Below, in pieces: positions 29,160-39,908 of a DNA stretch of 64,000 nt. This DNA comes from an uncultured Clostridia bacterium. Its GTDB lineage: Bacteria; Bacillota; Clostridia; UBA1381. How positions within the stretch are numbered: position 1 is the first letter of the stretch; each line of letters starts with the position of its first letter. The position numbers and the translations under genes are program-made. The notes beneath the pieces are model-generated. The model was not told where the DNA came from and ran no database searches. It saw only the letters and a program-made list of their open reading frames with translations. The stretch spans positions 166,047-230,046 of the forward strand of contig CAKSDE010000002.1 in the NCBI GenBank assembly GCA_934444735.1, in the 5' to 3' direction.

Positions 29160-32100
29160 ATGAAGGAGAAATTATTGGCAAATGCTCTGGCAGCAGCGAT
29201 GCTTGCCGCGAACCTTGTTCCGGTATATGCCGAAGAGGTTAATGATCCGACAGAGTATATGACAGATCTGACATCGTATTATAATTATGATACTCTGGCT
29301 CATCTGGGAGATACACTCGGGGATAACTTCTGGTATAACGAGAACAACAGAGACGTTGATCCCGCAATCTTATCGGAGCTTGACGGAAAAAAGGTTTTGA
29401 GGATTGATGAGGAAGTATTAAAAGAACAAGACGGCAGTATTGTCGGAGAAAAAACGGGTGCATTGATACCGTTTTTGATGTCTGAAGAGGCATTGAACGG
29501 ATCGGTAAATGACTCGGTGATTTTAAAGACGACTGCAATGAACGCTGAAGATACCGTGATAGCTTTAAGCGGAAACCGTGCGGACAGCTTGTATTTTATC
29601 ATTGATTCGTGCAATGATGCACCGACCTCGGCAGGTGTTGATACGGTTATAGAATATGCCGACGGTACAAAAGAGGCAAAGCATATTAATCTTGCAAACT
29701 CAATGCAGGCGAGTATTGCACAAAAGGCAAATACCGACTATGCCGGAAGAAATTCCACATGGGGCGGCGAAGAATATGGAAGAATAATGCGTGATTCCGA
29801 AAGCGGCAAGGCGGTTTTGCTGGGAAGCGGTGCCTGCTGGATGGAATTTACGATGTTAAAGATGGACGTAGATGAATCGAAGGCGCTTAAATCTATAACC
29901 TTTAAGCCTTTGAGTGTGGGCATGACAGGCGAAAAATACGCGGCGGTTCTTTACGGCATTACCGAAATTCCGATGTCGAATAACGCAATAAAAGCAAGAA
30001 TTGCAGCAAACACAATCACTGAGGCGACTGCCGAAAATGCAGCGGAGATTGTAAAACTGAACAGCCTTGCAGATGAGCTGATTAAAAGAAATGCGGCAGC
30101 AGAGAGCGACTTTGCTGAGTTAAGACAGCTTCTTACAGACGCACGATTTTTCCTGAATATGCAGGATCCCGAAAACTATACATGGGATTTGACAAATTGT
30201 TTCAATAAGGATACAATAGCTTATGAGGGCGATACTCTCGGTGATAACTGGTATACTTTGAGCGATAACAATAACATTATGGCATCGCTTATGAAGAACA
30301 GTATGACAGACGGCGTATATACTCATAAAGAGCAGACGGTTTCAAAGAGCGGAGACAGCTATGCATGGCAGGAAACAGGCAAGACGGTGCCGTTTGCATT
30401 CAATGAGGCATCTTTAAAGGGTACGGTAAATGATGCGATAATTATGGACAGTACCGTAAATGACGGCACGGTAACAATTGACGCTGCGGCTGCCGGCGGA
30501 GAAAACAGAGCAAGAGAGATGTACCTTTTGATGTATCCCGGCTCATACGGAACACTTACAGCGGACATCGTATATGAGGACGGTACAAGAGAGGAAACGG
30601 CGATTGGAGTGAAAAAGGACAGAGATGCCACGAATTTAAAGGATTATCCGGCAACTGCGGGATACTGGTATATCGGTGGCTGGAGAAAAATCAAAAATGA
30701 GAATAATGTTGCAACGGGGGTTGCGGGTGAGCCGCACCTGAACGTATTCAAACTTTCCGCCGATCCATCAAAGAAGATAAACACACTTTCTTTAAAATAC
30801 AAAGAGGGTTGGGGAAACACAACGCTTGCAATCTATGCTATCACAACGCTTACATTATCAAACAGTGAGATGAAAACGTATATCGAGGGTGCAAGATCGA
30901 TTCTTTCGGAGGACGGATATACAACGGTTCAGAATACCGATACTGCAAAGACGGCAAATGCATATCTCGATGAATTGGTAAGAAGATCGGCGGTGAAAGC
31001 GGCGGATTATACTGATATTGCTGCATTTGCAAAACAAGCAGAGGCACAGGAGATAATCTATAGTGAGCTGCCGTATGACACTGATATATTTGCTAAAGCC
31101 GGAGATACGGCAGATCTTGATATATCGCAGCACGTTCTGGATGTATCCGAAATTACCGATCTGAACGGATTTGTAACGTTGGATAAGGAACCGGCAGATG
31201 CACAGTTTACAGATGAAGAACTCGGAAGAAAGTTTAAGATATTCGGTGCCCACGCAGGGGAAAAGGATGCGGTATCGCTTGAAAATAAGAGCTTTACATT
31301 AGACACAAACGGAAAAATGCTCAAAAAGGTTGCGGCGGCGATATACTATGATCCGATTCTTTACGGAAACGAGCATGAAAACGGCTCGATTGATGTGACG
31401 GTAAATTATGCAGACGGAACGAGCGAGATTAAAACACTTCCGGTATACAGCTGTTCGTCATGGTTTACTGCACAGCAGAATGCCAATGCGTGGACATATG
31501 AAATGAAGAAGAGCGACGGCAAGTGGATAACACAAGGTTACAGCGAGGGAGTTGCCGGGATTAAAATGGTTTCAAGCGCGTTTGAAGTATCGGCGAAACC
31601 GGTAAAATCAATTCAATACGGTGCAAGTGATAAGTTTATGGCAATTGCGGCGATTACACAAGTACCGTACACAAACGATGAGCTGATGACAACCGTTCTC
31701 AATATGGAGGATTCGCTCACAAACGATACGGTAACAGAAGAAAATGCACAGACCGTTTTGGACGGCTGTACAGCTATGACAGAGCTTACGGCACGCGGAT
31801 ATGAACTGCCGGCGAGCGAGGCTGAAAGATACGAAAGACTTCGCGTTAAGGCGAACAGAATACTGTCGCATGAAGAGGCGGTACTTAGTTTCGGTACTCC
31901 GGAGGTTGTGATAGGAGATCAAACGGCAAGCGCCTCGGCAATACTGACCAATACAACAGATGATGACGCAGATTATATCATGATAATTGCGGCATATGAT
32001 GCAAATGAGGCATTAATCGGGATTGAAACATCGGGACAGATGAGCCTTAAGAGCGGCACAAAGGATTACCGTGCGCAGGTTTCAATGGATAAAGCGGGCG

Positions 32101-32165
32101 GAGCAAAGACTTACCGCGCGTTTATCTGGAAAGATATGCAGTCCATGATACCTTTGACATTCTAA
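29160..32165 (+). CDS. Modular surface protein A2
   Basis: 1001 aa, AAAGGAAGGA before ATG 29160, signal peptide to about residue 24. It has three tandem modules of about 280 residues. Each opens with an S/T-x-Y-[FY]N-[YK]DTxA-type strand, holds a V-x-Y-[AE]DGTxE signature and ends in an aromatic strand plus a turn of [PT]-x-[ST]N-[DSN]-E-[LM] type (about 265, 560 and 830). Helical linkers of about 70 residues separate the modules. A last immunoglobulin-like domain (about 905-1001) ends in a DMQSMIPL strand. It is the intact paralogue of A1 and shows what A1 lacks. There is no anchor and no catalytic signature; carbohydrate binding is the best guess from the beta-sandwich pattern. It leads cassette 2, 94 bp before B2. 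Confidence 0.85.
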   Translation: MKEKLLANALAAAMLAANLVPVYAEEVNDPTEYMTDLTSYYNYDTLAHLGDTLGDNFWYNENNRDVDPAILSELDGKKVLRIDEEVLKEQDGSIVGEKTGALIPFLMSEEALNGSVNDSVILKTTAMNAEDTVIALSGNRADSLYFIIDSCNDAPTSAGVDTVIEYADGTKEAKHINLANSMQASIAQKANTDYAGRNSTWGGEEYGRIMRDSESGKAVLLGSGACWMEFTMLKMDVDESKALKSITFKPLSVGMTGEKYAAVLYGITEIPMSNNAIKARIAANTITEATAENAAEIVKLNSLADELIKRNAAAESDFAELRQLLTDARFFLNMQDPENYTWDLTNCFNKDTIAYEGDTLGDNWYTLSDNNNIMASLMKNSMTDGVYTHKEQTVSKSGDSYAWQETGKTVPFAFNEASLKGTVNDAIIMDSTVNDGTVTIDAAAAGGENRAREMYLLMYPGSYGTLTADIVYEDGTREETAIGVKKDRDATNLKDYPATAGYWYIGGWRKIKNENNVATGVAGEPHLNVFKLSADPSKKINTLSLKYKEGWGNTTLAIYAITTLTLSNSEMKTYIEGARSILSEDGYTTVQNTDTAKTANAYLDELVRRSAVKAADYTDIAAFAKQAEAQEIIYSELPYDTDIFAKAGDTADLDISQHVLDVSEITDLNGFVTLDKEPADAQFTDEELGRKFKIFGAHAGEKDAVSLENKSFTLDTNGKMLKKVAAAIYYDPILYGNEHENGSIDVTVNYADGTSEIKTLPVYSCSSWFTAQQNANAWTYEMKKSDGKWITQGYSEGVAGIKMVSSAFEVSAKPVKSIQYGASDKFMAIAAITQVPYTNDELMTTVLNMEDSLTNDTVTEENAQTVLDGCTAMTELTARGYELPASEAERYERLRVKANRILSHEEAVLSFGTPEVVIGDQTASASAILTNTTDDDADYIMIIAAYDANEALIGIETSGQMSLKSGTKDYRAQVSMDKAGGAKTYRAFIWKDMQSMIPLTF

Positions 32166-32184
32166 ATAAAAGGCAGGCTGATAA

Positions 32185-32221
32185 CGGAAAACATCTCCTT
32201 AAAACAGGGAGGTGTTTTCCG
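32185..32221 (+). other. Intercistronic hairpin between A2 and B2
   Basis: A 14-bp stem with one mismatch (32185-32198 with 32208-32221). The position matches the A1-B1 hairpin, but the sequence is unrelated, and again no T-tract follows. Confidence 0.5.
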
Positions 32222-32259
32222 CAACAATACCCCAAAAAAGATTACAGGAGAAGTTTATT

Positions 32260-35200
32260 ATGAAAAAGCAATTTAATTTTTTTATATCGATTGTTACGGC
32301 AGCTACGCTTATGCCGCAGGCTTTGACGGTAAAAGCGGCCGATGAGGATTTGCAGATTGCGTTGGAATATACCGCAAGCATATTTAAAAATGAGGGCAAT
32401 GCAAAGAGAAATACCGAATACCCGACTCATATGTTTAATGCCGCAAATTTGCCGGAAAATTATAACGTAAGTCTTGACGGATACAATTTTGAATTGGGCG
32501 GAGATTTTGCGGTGAGCGACAATAACGATTGCGTAAAAGTTGCAAAAGGCGAAACGGTTACGGTTAACATTTCCGATGCCGGAGAGAGCTTAAAAGAAAT
32601 CGCTTTTTTGGGCGGCGCATATACGGATAATGCGGTGTGCGATGTCAGCATAAACTTTGTAAACGGTGCGGTAAAAAAGGCGGAGAAGGTTAATTTCGTG
32701 AAGATGACCGAGGCTGCCGAAACTTCTTTTGATATGGGGACGGAAATGGTTTTGAAAAAGAGCGGAGTGAGAGTACTTTTCGCAGATGGGACGCAAAATG
32801 TGTATCTGAATCTCATAAAAGTGCCGACAGAGAGCATTTCTGCGGTAAGCTCCGTAAGCTTTGAAAACGCGGATAACGATATATTTATTGCGGCGGCGTG
32901 CGCAAAGACATACAGTGACGCCGATCTGGAAAATTCGATAGAATTGGTTATAAATGAATTATGGGAAGAGTATAAGGATAAGACATTTTTGGATTTAAAT
33001 GAGAAAAACATAAATGATGCGGTGAAATTATACGAAAATCTTGTTTCGGCAAAGGAGAAGAACCTTTCCTGTGCCGATGAGGATAAGTTAGAGTATGCGA
33101 AAAATCTGAAAGACGGATATTATCTGGAAAAAGACGCCGCAAAGATGAAGAAAGATATAGAAGATATTGCGGGAAAATACTTGGAAAACGGCAAATTTAT
33201 AAAGCCGTATGAAGAAGAGGAAAATATTGACGGCACAATCGCCGATTTAAATAAATTACTCAGTGACTTAAAAGAGTATGACAATAATAAGGAAAAAAGA
33301 GAAGAATTGGAAAAAATAGCACAGTTTTTTAGTGTCCCTGTTGATGTGATGGCCGAAGAATATGACAGAGTAATGATAGAGGAATACGTTGAAAAACTGG
33401 AGCTTAAAAAATATATTGATGAGGCAGAGGATTTATATTTAAAATATGCCGATAAGAATATAGGGGACATAAAAACAGAGGACTTGGAAAATCTGGAAAG
33501 GCTTTTGGAGCTGTATGATAAAATCAGCGAAAAAGGCGGAAATGTTGAAGAAGAAAAAAGGCAGCAGATAGCATATCTGCATGATAATTTCGACGCATAC
33601 CAAAACAGCGAGGTGCCGTATACGGTTGATTTGGAACGGTACTTTACAAATGACTTGATAGCATATTCGGGTGAGCAGATTGATCCCGAAACATGGGTGA
33701 GCGCGGGGGATCAGAATAATGTGCGCGCAGAGGATATAAAAAGACAGCTGACCGACGGTAAAAAGTATGTTGATGAGCAGCTTGTGACAGAGGAAAACGG
33801 GGAGTATAAATTTTACGATACGGGCGAGGATATACCGTTTGCTTTTTCGGGGGAAAGCCTGAAGGCAAAGGCATTGGACGCGATACGCTTGGGTAATAAA
33901 TCGGGAAATTTAAAAAGTATTGCGATAACTCCGAAACAAAAGCGCGCGGAGGGTGTATATATGCTTATTTATCCCGATCAGGGCTGCATACTGGACGCAA
34001 AGCTTATTTATGATGATAACAGCGAAAAGTCGGTAAGTATTCCTGTTGCAAGGGGAAGAAGCGCCGGGGACTTAAAGTCAAACCCATACTCGGCAGGATT
34101 TTGGTATATCGGCGGATGGCAGAAAAATAAGCTTGACACTGCGACAAATACAGTTGTAGCGGTGCCGGGTGAGCCACACTTGAATCTTTTGAAAATCCCG
34201 GCAGACGCTGATAAAAAAATTGCCAAGATTGTGCTTGAGTATTCATCGAGTATGCAAAGTTCACTTTATATATATGCGGTGACAGAGATGCCGATGAAAA
34301 ATGATACACTGATCGAGAATACGCTGAAGCTCTATAATGAGATTGTAAAAGACACAGAAATTGACAGTTCGGACAGAGAAAAATTGAGAAGCTTTTCTGC
34401 ATATTACGGTGAGGTGTGCGAACGGGGGCTGAAAATTTCCGCAATAGACGAAGATGCGGCAGAGAGCATAGCAAAGATGGTTTTGAGCATATCGGCAGAT
34501 ATGTACAGATACGATAAAAATACGGTAAAGGTAAAGGTTAACTTTAGTGTCCCTGTTTTGAAGAACACTTTAAATCCAATATTTAAAATTGACGGTGAAG
34601 AAAAAGAGGTTTCGTGGGAACTCTCAAATGACGCAAAGACACTTAGCGCCGATTGGAATGTGGATAAATTCGGAGGAAAAACACTCACCGTTGAAATCGA
34701 AAGAGGACTTGCAATAGAAGAATATCCGAATATTACTTTGCAAAATACATACACCTCGGAGCTTGAACTTGACGATTATATCGGATTTGAAAGATCGCAG
34801 GATAGCATTACTCTAAAGAACAATTCGCAGGTTTCGCAAAAATACGATCTGTTTTTCGGGATAAGAAATAAAGGAAAGATTTATACCGTATCAAAAATCT
34901 CGGACGAAATTTTGTCGGGAGAGAAGAAAGAGCATAATATAAATCTTGAAAAAAATCTTGAAATCATAAAGAGTACGGACAGCGGTGCAGAGATTTTTGT
35001 ATTTGCGGCAGACACGGAAATGTCGGCTTTATGTGAAATCGCGGGGACAGTAAATTGCGGCACACCCTCAACAGAGGGAGCAAATTACATGGAACCGAGT
35101 CTGAATATCGAAACGGGAGAACTGACAGTTTCGGGATTTTGTGAACCCGGATCGGCACAGATAGCGGTGTATGACGATAACGGTAAGCTTTTATACGCGG

Positions 35201-36678
35201 GAAGTGAGTATACGGCAGATGACGGATATTTCAGCTTCACCTATGAAACAGACCGTGAGAAAATCACGAAATCGGGATTTTTGACTATTGAGCTCGGTGC
35301 TAAAGGTTTTGAGCAAAAATATGTAAATAAAAACATTTATCTTGCGACCGACAAGGATTGCTTTGATATTTTAAATATTCTCTCAAATGCAGCGTCGGCG
35401 GAGGATATTGAAAAAGCGGCTGATGATATTACTAAAACTCTTGCGCTTAATTTTAAGCCGTACGAGGAACTCATGAAGGACGGAAAAACGGCTTTTTGTA
35501 AGAGATTATACGATATAAAAGACACTTTTCCGAAAGTAGCATCGGGGGATAAAGAGATTGCAAAAAAGGCAGCTGAGGCGCAGAGAATAATAAAACAGCA
35601 GGCATTTTTGGAGGCGCTTAAAAATAAAAAAAGCGAGCTTGTGTTTGACGGATCGTTTATGGCGCACGGCAGCGTGATGAACTATAATTCGATTGATGAA
35701 AACGGAGTTACTCTCTACAGCTTATATAATAATGCGGTAAGCGAAAAGGGAAGAGAAGAGATAAACAATTCGCTTTTGGGCGGAGATTACAAAGATACCG
35801 CTGCCTTTAAAAAGGGCTTTTTAAAGGCGATTATGCTGGGCGCTTTGAGAAATCCAAAGATGAGCGGAATCGGGTATATAAGCGATGTACTGACCAAAGA
35901 AAATGCCGATGCGGCGGAGATTGATATATCGAATTATCTGAAGATAAGCGATAAATCGGCAATAAATAAAGAGATTGCAAGCCTTAATATAACGAGTCTT
36001 GCGGAAGTGGAAAAGTTTATTCAGAATTACAAAGATAATCCGGGCGGCTCGGATAAGCCGACAGGCGGAAACAAAGGCTCTTCGGGCGGCAGCGCAAGCG
36101 GTGTGGTTGTGACCGATACAAAGACGGTCGAGGATAAAAAAGATGCGGAATTTAGCGATGTGCCGACCGGGCATTGGGCGTATGACGCGATCTGTGAGCT
36201 TTACAAAAAGGGCATAATCGCCGGAAAAGGCGATATGCGCTTTATGCCGGACGAAAAAATCACAAGAGCGGAATTTGTGAAGATGCTCTGCATTTTAAAT
36301 AATGCCGAAGTAGGCGGTGCCGAGGAGATATTTTCCGATGTAAGCCGTGACGACTGGTATTTTGAATATGTCGGTGCGGGTGTTAAATACGGCTGGATAA
36401 AGGGTGTGGACGCTGAGCATTTCGCACCAGACAGCTACATATCAAGACAGGATATATGCACCGTTCTTTACCGTATGGGAACTACGGAAAAAGCGGAGGG
36501 CGCAGAATTCAGCGATTTGGCGGATATATCCGAATATGCAAAAGAGGCGGTTATGTCCTTGACGGCAAAGAATATTTTAAAAGGCTTCCCTGACGGAAGC
36601 TTCAGACCTAAAGAAAGCTCTACAAGAGCACAGGCGGCAACTTTATTGTACGGTTTCTATAAATTAGGTAAAAAGTAA
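32260..36678 (+). CDS. SLH-anchored giant modular surface protein B2
   Basis: 1472 aa from ATG 32260, chosen for CAGGAG 9 bases upstream and the signal peptide (to about residue 28). The order matches B1: beta domain, long charged helical linkers (about 215-445), an A-type module closing at a MPMKNDTLI turn, a second beta region, a domain with NGVTLYSLY and LTKENADAAE motifs (about 1145-1250), a Gly/Ser-rich spacer, and three SLH repeats from about 1296 to the end. SLH repeats imply wall attachment. The last four residues and the stop codon are supplied by the inserted palindromic element: before insertion the frame would probably have ended ...GFYK at a TAA formed by the target site. The function is inferred to be that of a scaffold or glycan-binding protein, as for B1. 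Confidence 0.87.
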   Translation: MKKQFNFFISIVTAATLMPQALTVKAADEDLQIALEYTASIFKNEGNAKRNTEYPTHMFNAANLPENYNVSLDGYNFELGGDFAVSDNNDCVKVAKGETVTVNISDAGESLKEIAFLGGAYTDNAVCDVSINFVNGAVKKAEKVNFVKMTEAAETSFDMGTEMVLKKSGVRVLFADGTQNVYLNLIKVPTESISAVSSVSFENADNDIFIAAACAKTYSDADLENSIELVINELWEEYKDKTFLDLNEKNINDAVKLYENLVSAKEKNLSCADEDKLEYAKNLKDGYYLEKDAAKMKKDIEDIAGKYLENGKFIKPYEEEENIDGTIADLNKLLSDLKEYDNNKEKREELEKIAQFFSVPVDVMAEEYDRVMIEEYVEKLELKKYIDEAEDLYLKYADKNIGDIKTEDLENLERLLELYDKISEKGGNVEEEKRQQIAYLHDNFDAYQNSEVPYTVDLERYFTNDLIAYSGEQIDPETWVSAGDQNNVRAEDIKRQLTDGKKYVDEQLVTEENGEYKFYDTGEDIPFAFSGESLKAKALDAIRLGNKSGNLKSIAITPKQKRAEGVYMLIYPDQGCILDAKLIYDDNSEKSVSIPVARGRSAGDLKSNPYSAGFWYIGGWQKNKLDTATNTVVAVPGEPHLNLLKIPADADKKIAKIVLEYSSSMQSSLYIYAVTEMPMKNDTLIENTLKLYNEIVKDTEIDSSDREKLRSFSAYYGEVCERGLKISAIDEDAAESIAKMVLSISADMYRYDKNTVKVKVNFSVPVLKNTLNPIFKIDGEEKEVSWELSNDAKTLSADWNVDKFGGKTLTVEIERGLAIEEYPNITLQNTYTSELELDDYIGFERSQDSITLKNNSQVSQKYDLFFGIRNKGKIYTVSKISDEILSGEKKEHNINLEKNLEIIKSTDSGAEIFVFAADTEMSALCEIAGTVNCGTPSTEGANYMEPSLNIETGELTVSGFCEPGSAQIAVYDDNGKLLYAGSEYTADDGYFSFTYETDREKITKSGFLTIELGAKGFEQKYVNKNIYLATDKDCFDILNILSNAASAEDIEKAADDITKTLALNFKPYEELMKDGKTAFCKRLYDIKDTFPKVASGDKEIAKKAAEAQRIIKQQAFLEALKNKKSELVFDGSFMAHGSVMNYNSIDENGVTLYSLYNNAVSEKGREEINNSLLGGDYKDTAAFKKGFLKAIMLGALRNPKMSGIGYISDVLTKENADAAEIDISNYLKISDKSAINKEIASLNITSLAEVEKFIQNYKDNPGGSDKPTGGNKGSSGGSASGVVVTDTKTVEDKKDAEFSDVPTGHWAYDAICELYKKGIIAGKGDMRFMPDEKITRAEFVKMLCILNNAEVGGAEEIFSDVSRDDWYFEYVGAGVKYGWIKGVDAEHFAPDSYISRQDICTVLYRMGTTEKAEGAEFSDLADISEYAKEAVMSLTAKNILKGFPDGSFRPKESSTRAQAATLLYGFYKLGKK

Positions 36679-36880
36679 AATGTAAATTTTACTTTTTACC
36701 TACCATTCTTATGGGGGGATCGGGGGTGCAAACCCCTGATTTATTATCAAAAATGACGATATGTGCGTCATTTTTGACTGAAATAAAAAGTTTCAACCTG
36801 CCGTAAAATTAAAATCAGCCGGAACTTTTTATTTCTACCTTAGAATTTTAATTGGAAAACGTTAGTTTTATAATTACCTA
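36665..36880 (+). mobile_element. MITE-like palindromic element, copy 2
   Basis: 216 bp, very similar along its length to 19907-20125, with the same end motif TAGGTAA...TTACCTA and the same internal palindromes. The flanks TTTCTATAAAT (36654-36664) and TTTATATAAAT (36881-36891) match at 10 of 11 positions, consistent with a decayed target duplication. It overlaps the last codons of B2 and fills the B2-C2 gap; the equivalent B1-C1 gap is 43 bp and lacks it. Confidence 0.75.
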
Positions 36881-36906
36881 TTTATATAAATAATTGGGAG
36901 GTCAAT

Positions 36907-39882
36907 ATGAAAAAGATAATTTCATTTTTGCTTGCGGCTATTATGATTATGTCGGTGCAGGTGTCGTTTGCCGAGAGCGAGGATACGCAGGAAAGCAATG
37001 AGGCGAAAACGGTTCTCGGACTGGGTATTATGCAGACAGACAGCGAGGGGAGCTTTGCCGGCGAAAATACAATTACGCGGCGTGAGATGGCGAAGATTAT
37101 TGCCGATATTTACAATTACGGAACAGAGAACGATGAAGTGGCAAAATGGAAAGATGAGTTCTTTAAGGATTTTAATGTTGAAACATCTTTGATTCTGCCG
37201 CAGGAGGGTGATGATGAGACGGAGATATTTGCCGATGTGTCTGCAAGTGATGAGGCATATGATGCAATAAAGCTCGTTTCTCAAAAAGGGATAATGGTAG
37301 GAGTCGGGGATAACGAATTTAACCCCGACGGCAATATCACAGTCGAGCAGCTGATAAAAACGGTTGTGAGTATCCTGGGATATGCGCCCGAGGCGGCACA
37401 AAACGGCGGATACCCGAACGGCTATACACTTTCGGCGGAAAATCTCGGACTTACCAAAGGAGTCGGCAATTACAAAGCTTATGCGACGAGAAACGATGCC
37501 GCAAAGATACTGTATAATGCGCTTGATGTCGAGCTTATGCAGCTTAAGGTAAAAAATGCGGGAGAACCTTTCTTTGAAACAATCGAGGGAGAAACGTTTT
37601 TGACGAAGATTCTCAATCTGCAAAAAATCAGAGGAAGAATGACCGATAACGGATATACGACCTTTTTGGGAGAATCGGTTGTGGGGGAAGAAAACGTAAA
37701 AATAGCATCATATACCTTTAAGCTGACCGAGCAAAGCGAGAATATACGTGAGTTTATCGGGCGCGATACGGAGTGCTATTATAATGATGATGACGAGATT
37801 ATATACGGCAGACTGACCGAAAAAGATGAAACGGTAAAATTTACCGCGGCAGATTTTGAAAGCTTTAAAGACGGCAAAATCGAGTATTTCCTGAACGATA
37901 AAAAGAAGAACATAAGCGTTTCAAAAAATGCGGCGCTGATAAAAAACGGTATGGCAAAGCCGAGCTTTGACGAGAGTATTTTCGATTTTTACTACGGGGA
38001 TATAACGCTTATAACGCCTAAAGGTGAGAACAGCGCGGATCTGATAATCATTAAAGAGTACGTCAATTTTAATATAGATAACATTGATCTGCAAAACTCA
38101 AAGCTCTACAGCGAGGATTCGCGCCTCGGAAAAGAGCTGGATATTGACGATACCGACAAAAAGGTCACAATATATGACGCATCGGGTAATGTTATCGACT
38201 CGAAAATGCTTACAAAAGGAATGATTACCAATATTGTTGAGGGCGATAAGCTTTTGGAGATATACATTTCGGGTAAGGTGACGGAAAAAGCAAAGGTTAA
38301 ATCTATTGCATATGATGACGGTGAAACTACGCTAATAACCGATAAGGGTGAGTTTAATATTTCAAAGGATTTTCTTGCGGCAAATACCGGCTCAATCCTG
38401 CCTCAGACAGGAGGAGTATACGCGCTTGGGTGCGATATGTTCGGTGTTGTGGTAAAATACCAAAGAGCAGCGACAGAAGGAAACTTCGGAGTTATTATAA
38501 ATGCAAAGGCGATTGACGATGAGGGTACGGCACAGCTGATGTTAAATATGTACGACCTTACGACGGGTACCTTTGAAAAAAGCTTTATTACCGATACTCT
38601 GAATCTGGTTTATGAAAAAAGCGGTTTGACTGTAAGAAAGAAATTCAATATCGAGAAAAATCTGAATGATGTATATGAAATAGTCCGTGAGAGCATATAT
38701 GATAAAAATGAGCGGATCGGCGCTTTGTGCAGATACAATACCGATGACGAGGGTAATCTGACTCTTGTGGAGCTTGCGGGAAAACAGAAAAAGGATTCTC
38801 ACAACGAAGAGGACAGATTAGTCGAGCTGGGTGTCGATACAAGCTCATATAACGGCAACAAATACTGCTCGGGATATATCGGCGGACAGGCGATTATAAG
38901 CGATAAAACAAAGGTTGTGGCATACAACTATGAGAGCGAGGAGTTTGACTCGGGAAAAGGCTTTGTTATCGGAACGAGATCGCTTTTTACAGATAATGAG
39001 GTTTTAAGAAAGGTAAGAGCCTATACCGTAAAGGCGGATTCGCCGGTGGCAGACTATGTACTTTACACAAAGGACGTTTCAAAGGGTATCACAACCTCGC
39101 CGCAGACGGTGGGAATTGTGAGCAAGGTTTATGAGAGTCTTGACGATGAGGATCAGACTATAAAAATAATAAGAATAAATGCAGACGGCACAGAGTATAA
39201 GGTGGCGGACGATGCTTTAGAGGCGGGAAAAGTTACCAATATGCAAGATGAAAGCGGCTGGACCGACGGGAACGGAAAGTTTCATAATTATACGGTTGAA
39301 AAAGGCGATATAATAAGATATTCGGTTGATTCGAGCGGAAATATAGATAAGGTAATGCTCGTATTTGACGCTAATGCGGACTATAGCGGCGGTATAACGA
39401 TTGCAGGAAAGGTGTATTATCCGAAAACAGCTTGCATCGGCGCATTGGCAGGGTGTATAGATTACTGGGACGACGCTTTGTATAAATACTCGAATCCGTA
39501 CAGTGCATCATATCAGTCATCTACGGGCAAAAACCAGTTTTCGCCGAATGCGTTTGCATGGATGCTCTATTCTGATGAGGATATGCGAGTGATTTTGGGA
39601 AGCCCGGTAAGGACGGGGGACGGATACCTGATAACAACAACCCAGAACCTGCAAAACGGTGCGAAGTACGATACGGTATCGGACGTGTATATGACAAATA
39701 CATGGTCGGCAAAAAGCTGTACATTGGTTGAGTTTAGCGGAAAAAATATAACTATAAGCACAATGCCGGTTACATCGATAAAAACATATGAAAATGCGGG
39801 ATCTGCCTGCGACAGAGTATTTTTGACATCACGCTGCGGGGATCCGAGAAATATTATTGTTTTAAGAGGCGAGATTAACTAA
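36907..39882 (+). CDS. N-terminal SLH surface protein C2
   Basis: 991 aa, GGGAGG before ATG 36907, signal peptide to about residue 22. Three SLH-type repeats occupy about 30-215 (cores ITRREMAKII, ITVEQLIKTV, ATRNDAAKIL). The long beta-rich remainder aligns by eye with C1 throughout, including the DADYSxGITI...GK segment, the FAWMLYSDEDMRVILGSPVRTG region and a C-terminal CDRVFLTSR strand. No known catalytic family is recognised. The promoter context is altered compared with C1, because the palindromic element sits just upstream. It is probably co-transcribed with D2 (26-bp gap). Confidence 0.85.
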   Translation: MKKIISFLLAAIMIMSVQVSFAESEDTQESNEAKTVLGLGIMQTDSEGSFAGENTITRREMAKIIADIYNYGTENDEVAKWKDEFFKDFNVETSLILPQEGDDETEIFADVSASDEAYDAIKLVSQKGIMVGVGDNEFNPDGNITVEQLIKTVVSILGYAPEAAQNGGYPNGYTLSAENLGLTKGVGNYKAYATRNDAAKILYNALDVELMQLKVKNAGEPFFETIEGETFLTKILNLQKIRGRMTDNGYTTFLGESVVGEENVKIASYTFKLTEQSENIREFIGRDTECYYNDDDEIIYGRLTEKDETVKFTAADFESFKDGKIEYFLNDKKKNISVSKNAALIKNGMAKPSFDESIFDFYYGDITLITPKGENSADLIIIKEYVNFNIDNIDLQNSKLYSEDSRLGKELDIDDTDKKVTIYDASGNVIDSKMLTKGMITNIVEGDKLLEIYISGKVTEKAKVKSIAYDDGETTLITDKGEFNISKDFLAANTGSILPQTGGVYALGCDMFGVVVKYQRAATEGNFGVIINAKAIDDEGTAQLMLNMYDLTTGTFEKSFITDTLNLVYEKSGLTVRKKFNIEKNLNDVYEIVRESIYDKNERIGALCRYNTDDEGNLTLVELAGKQKKDSHNEEDRLVELGVDTSSYNGNKYCSGYIGGQAIISDKTKVVAYNYESEEFDSGKGFVIGTRSLFTDNEVLRKVRAYTVKADSPVADYVLYTKDVSKGITTSPQTVGIVSKVYESLDDEDQTIKIIRINADGTEYKVADDALEAGKVTNMQDESGWTDGNGKFHNYTVEKGDIIRYSVDSSGNIDKVMLVFDANADYSGGITIAGKVYYPKTACIGALAGCIDYWDDALYKYSNPYSASYQSSTGKNQFSPNAFAWMLYSDEDMRVILGSPVRTGDGYLITTTQNLQNGAKYDTVSDVYMTNTWSAKSCTLVEFSGKNITISTMPVTSIKTYENAGSACDRVFLTSRCGDPRNIIVLRGEIN

Positions 39883-39908
39883 AAGCTTGCAAAAGGGAGG
39901 AGATTTTC

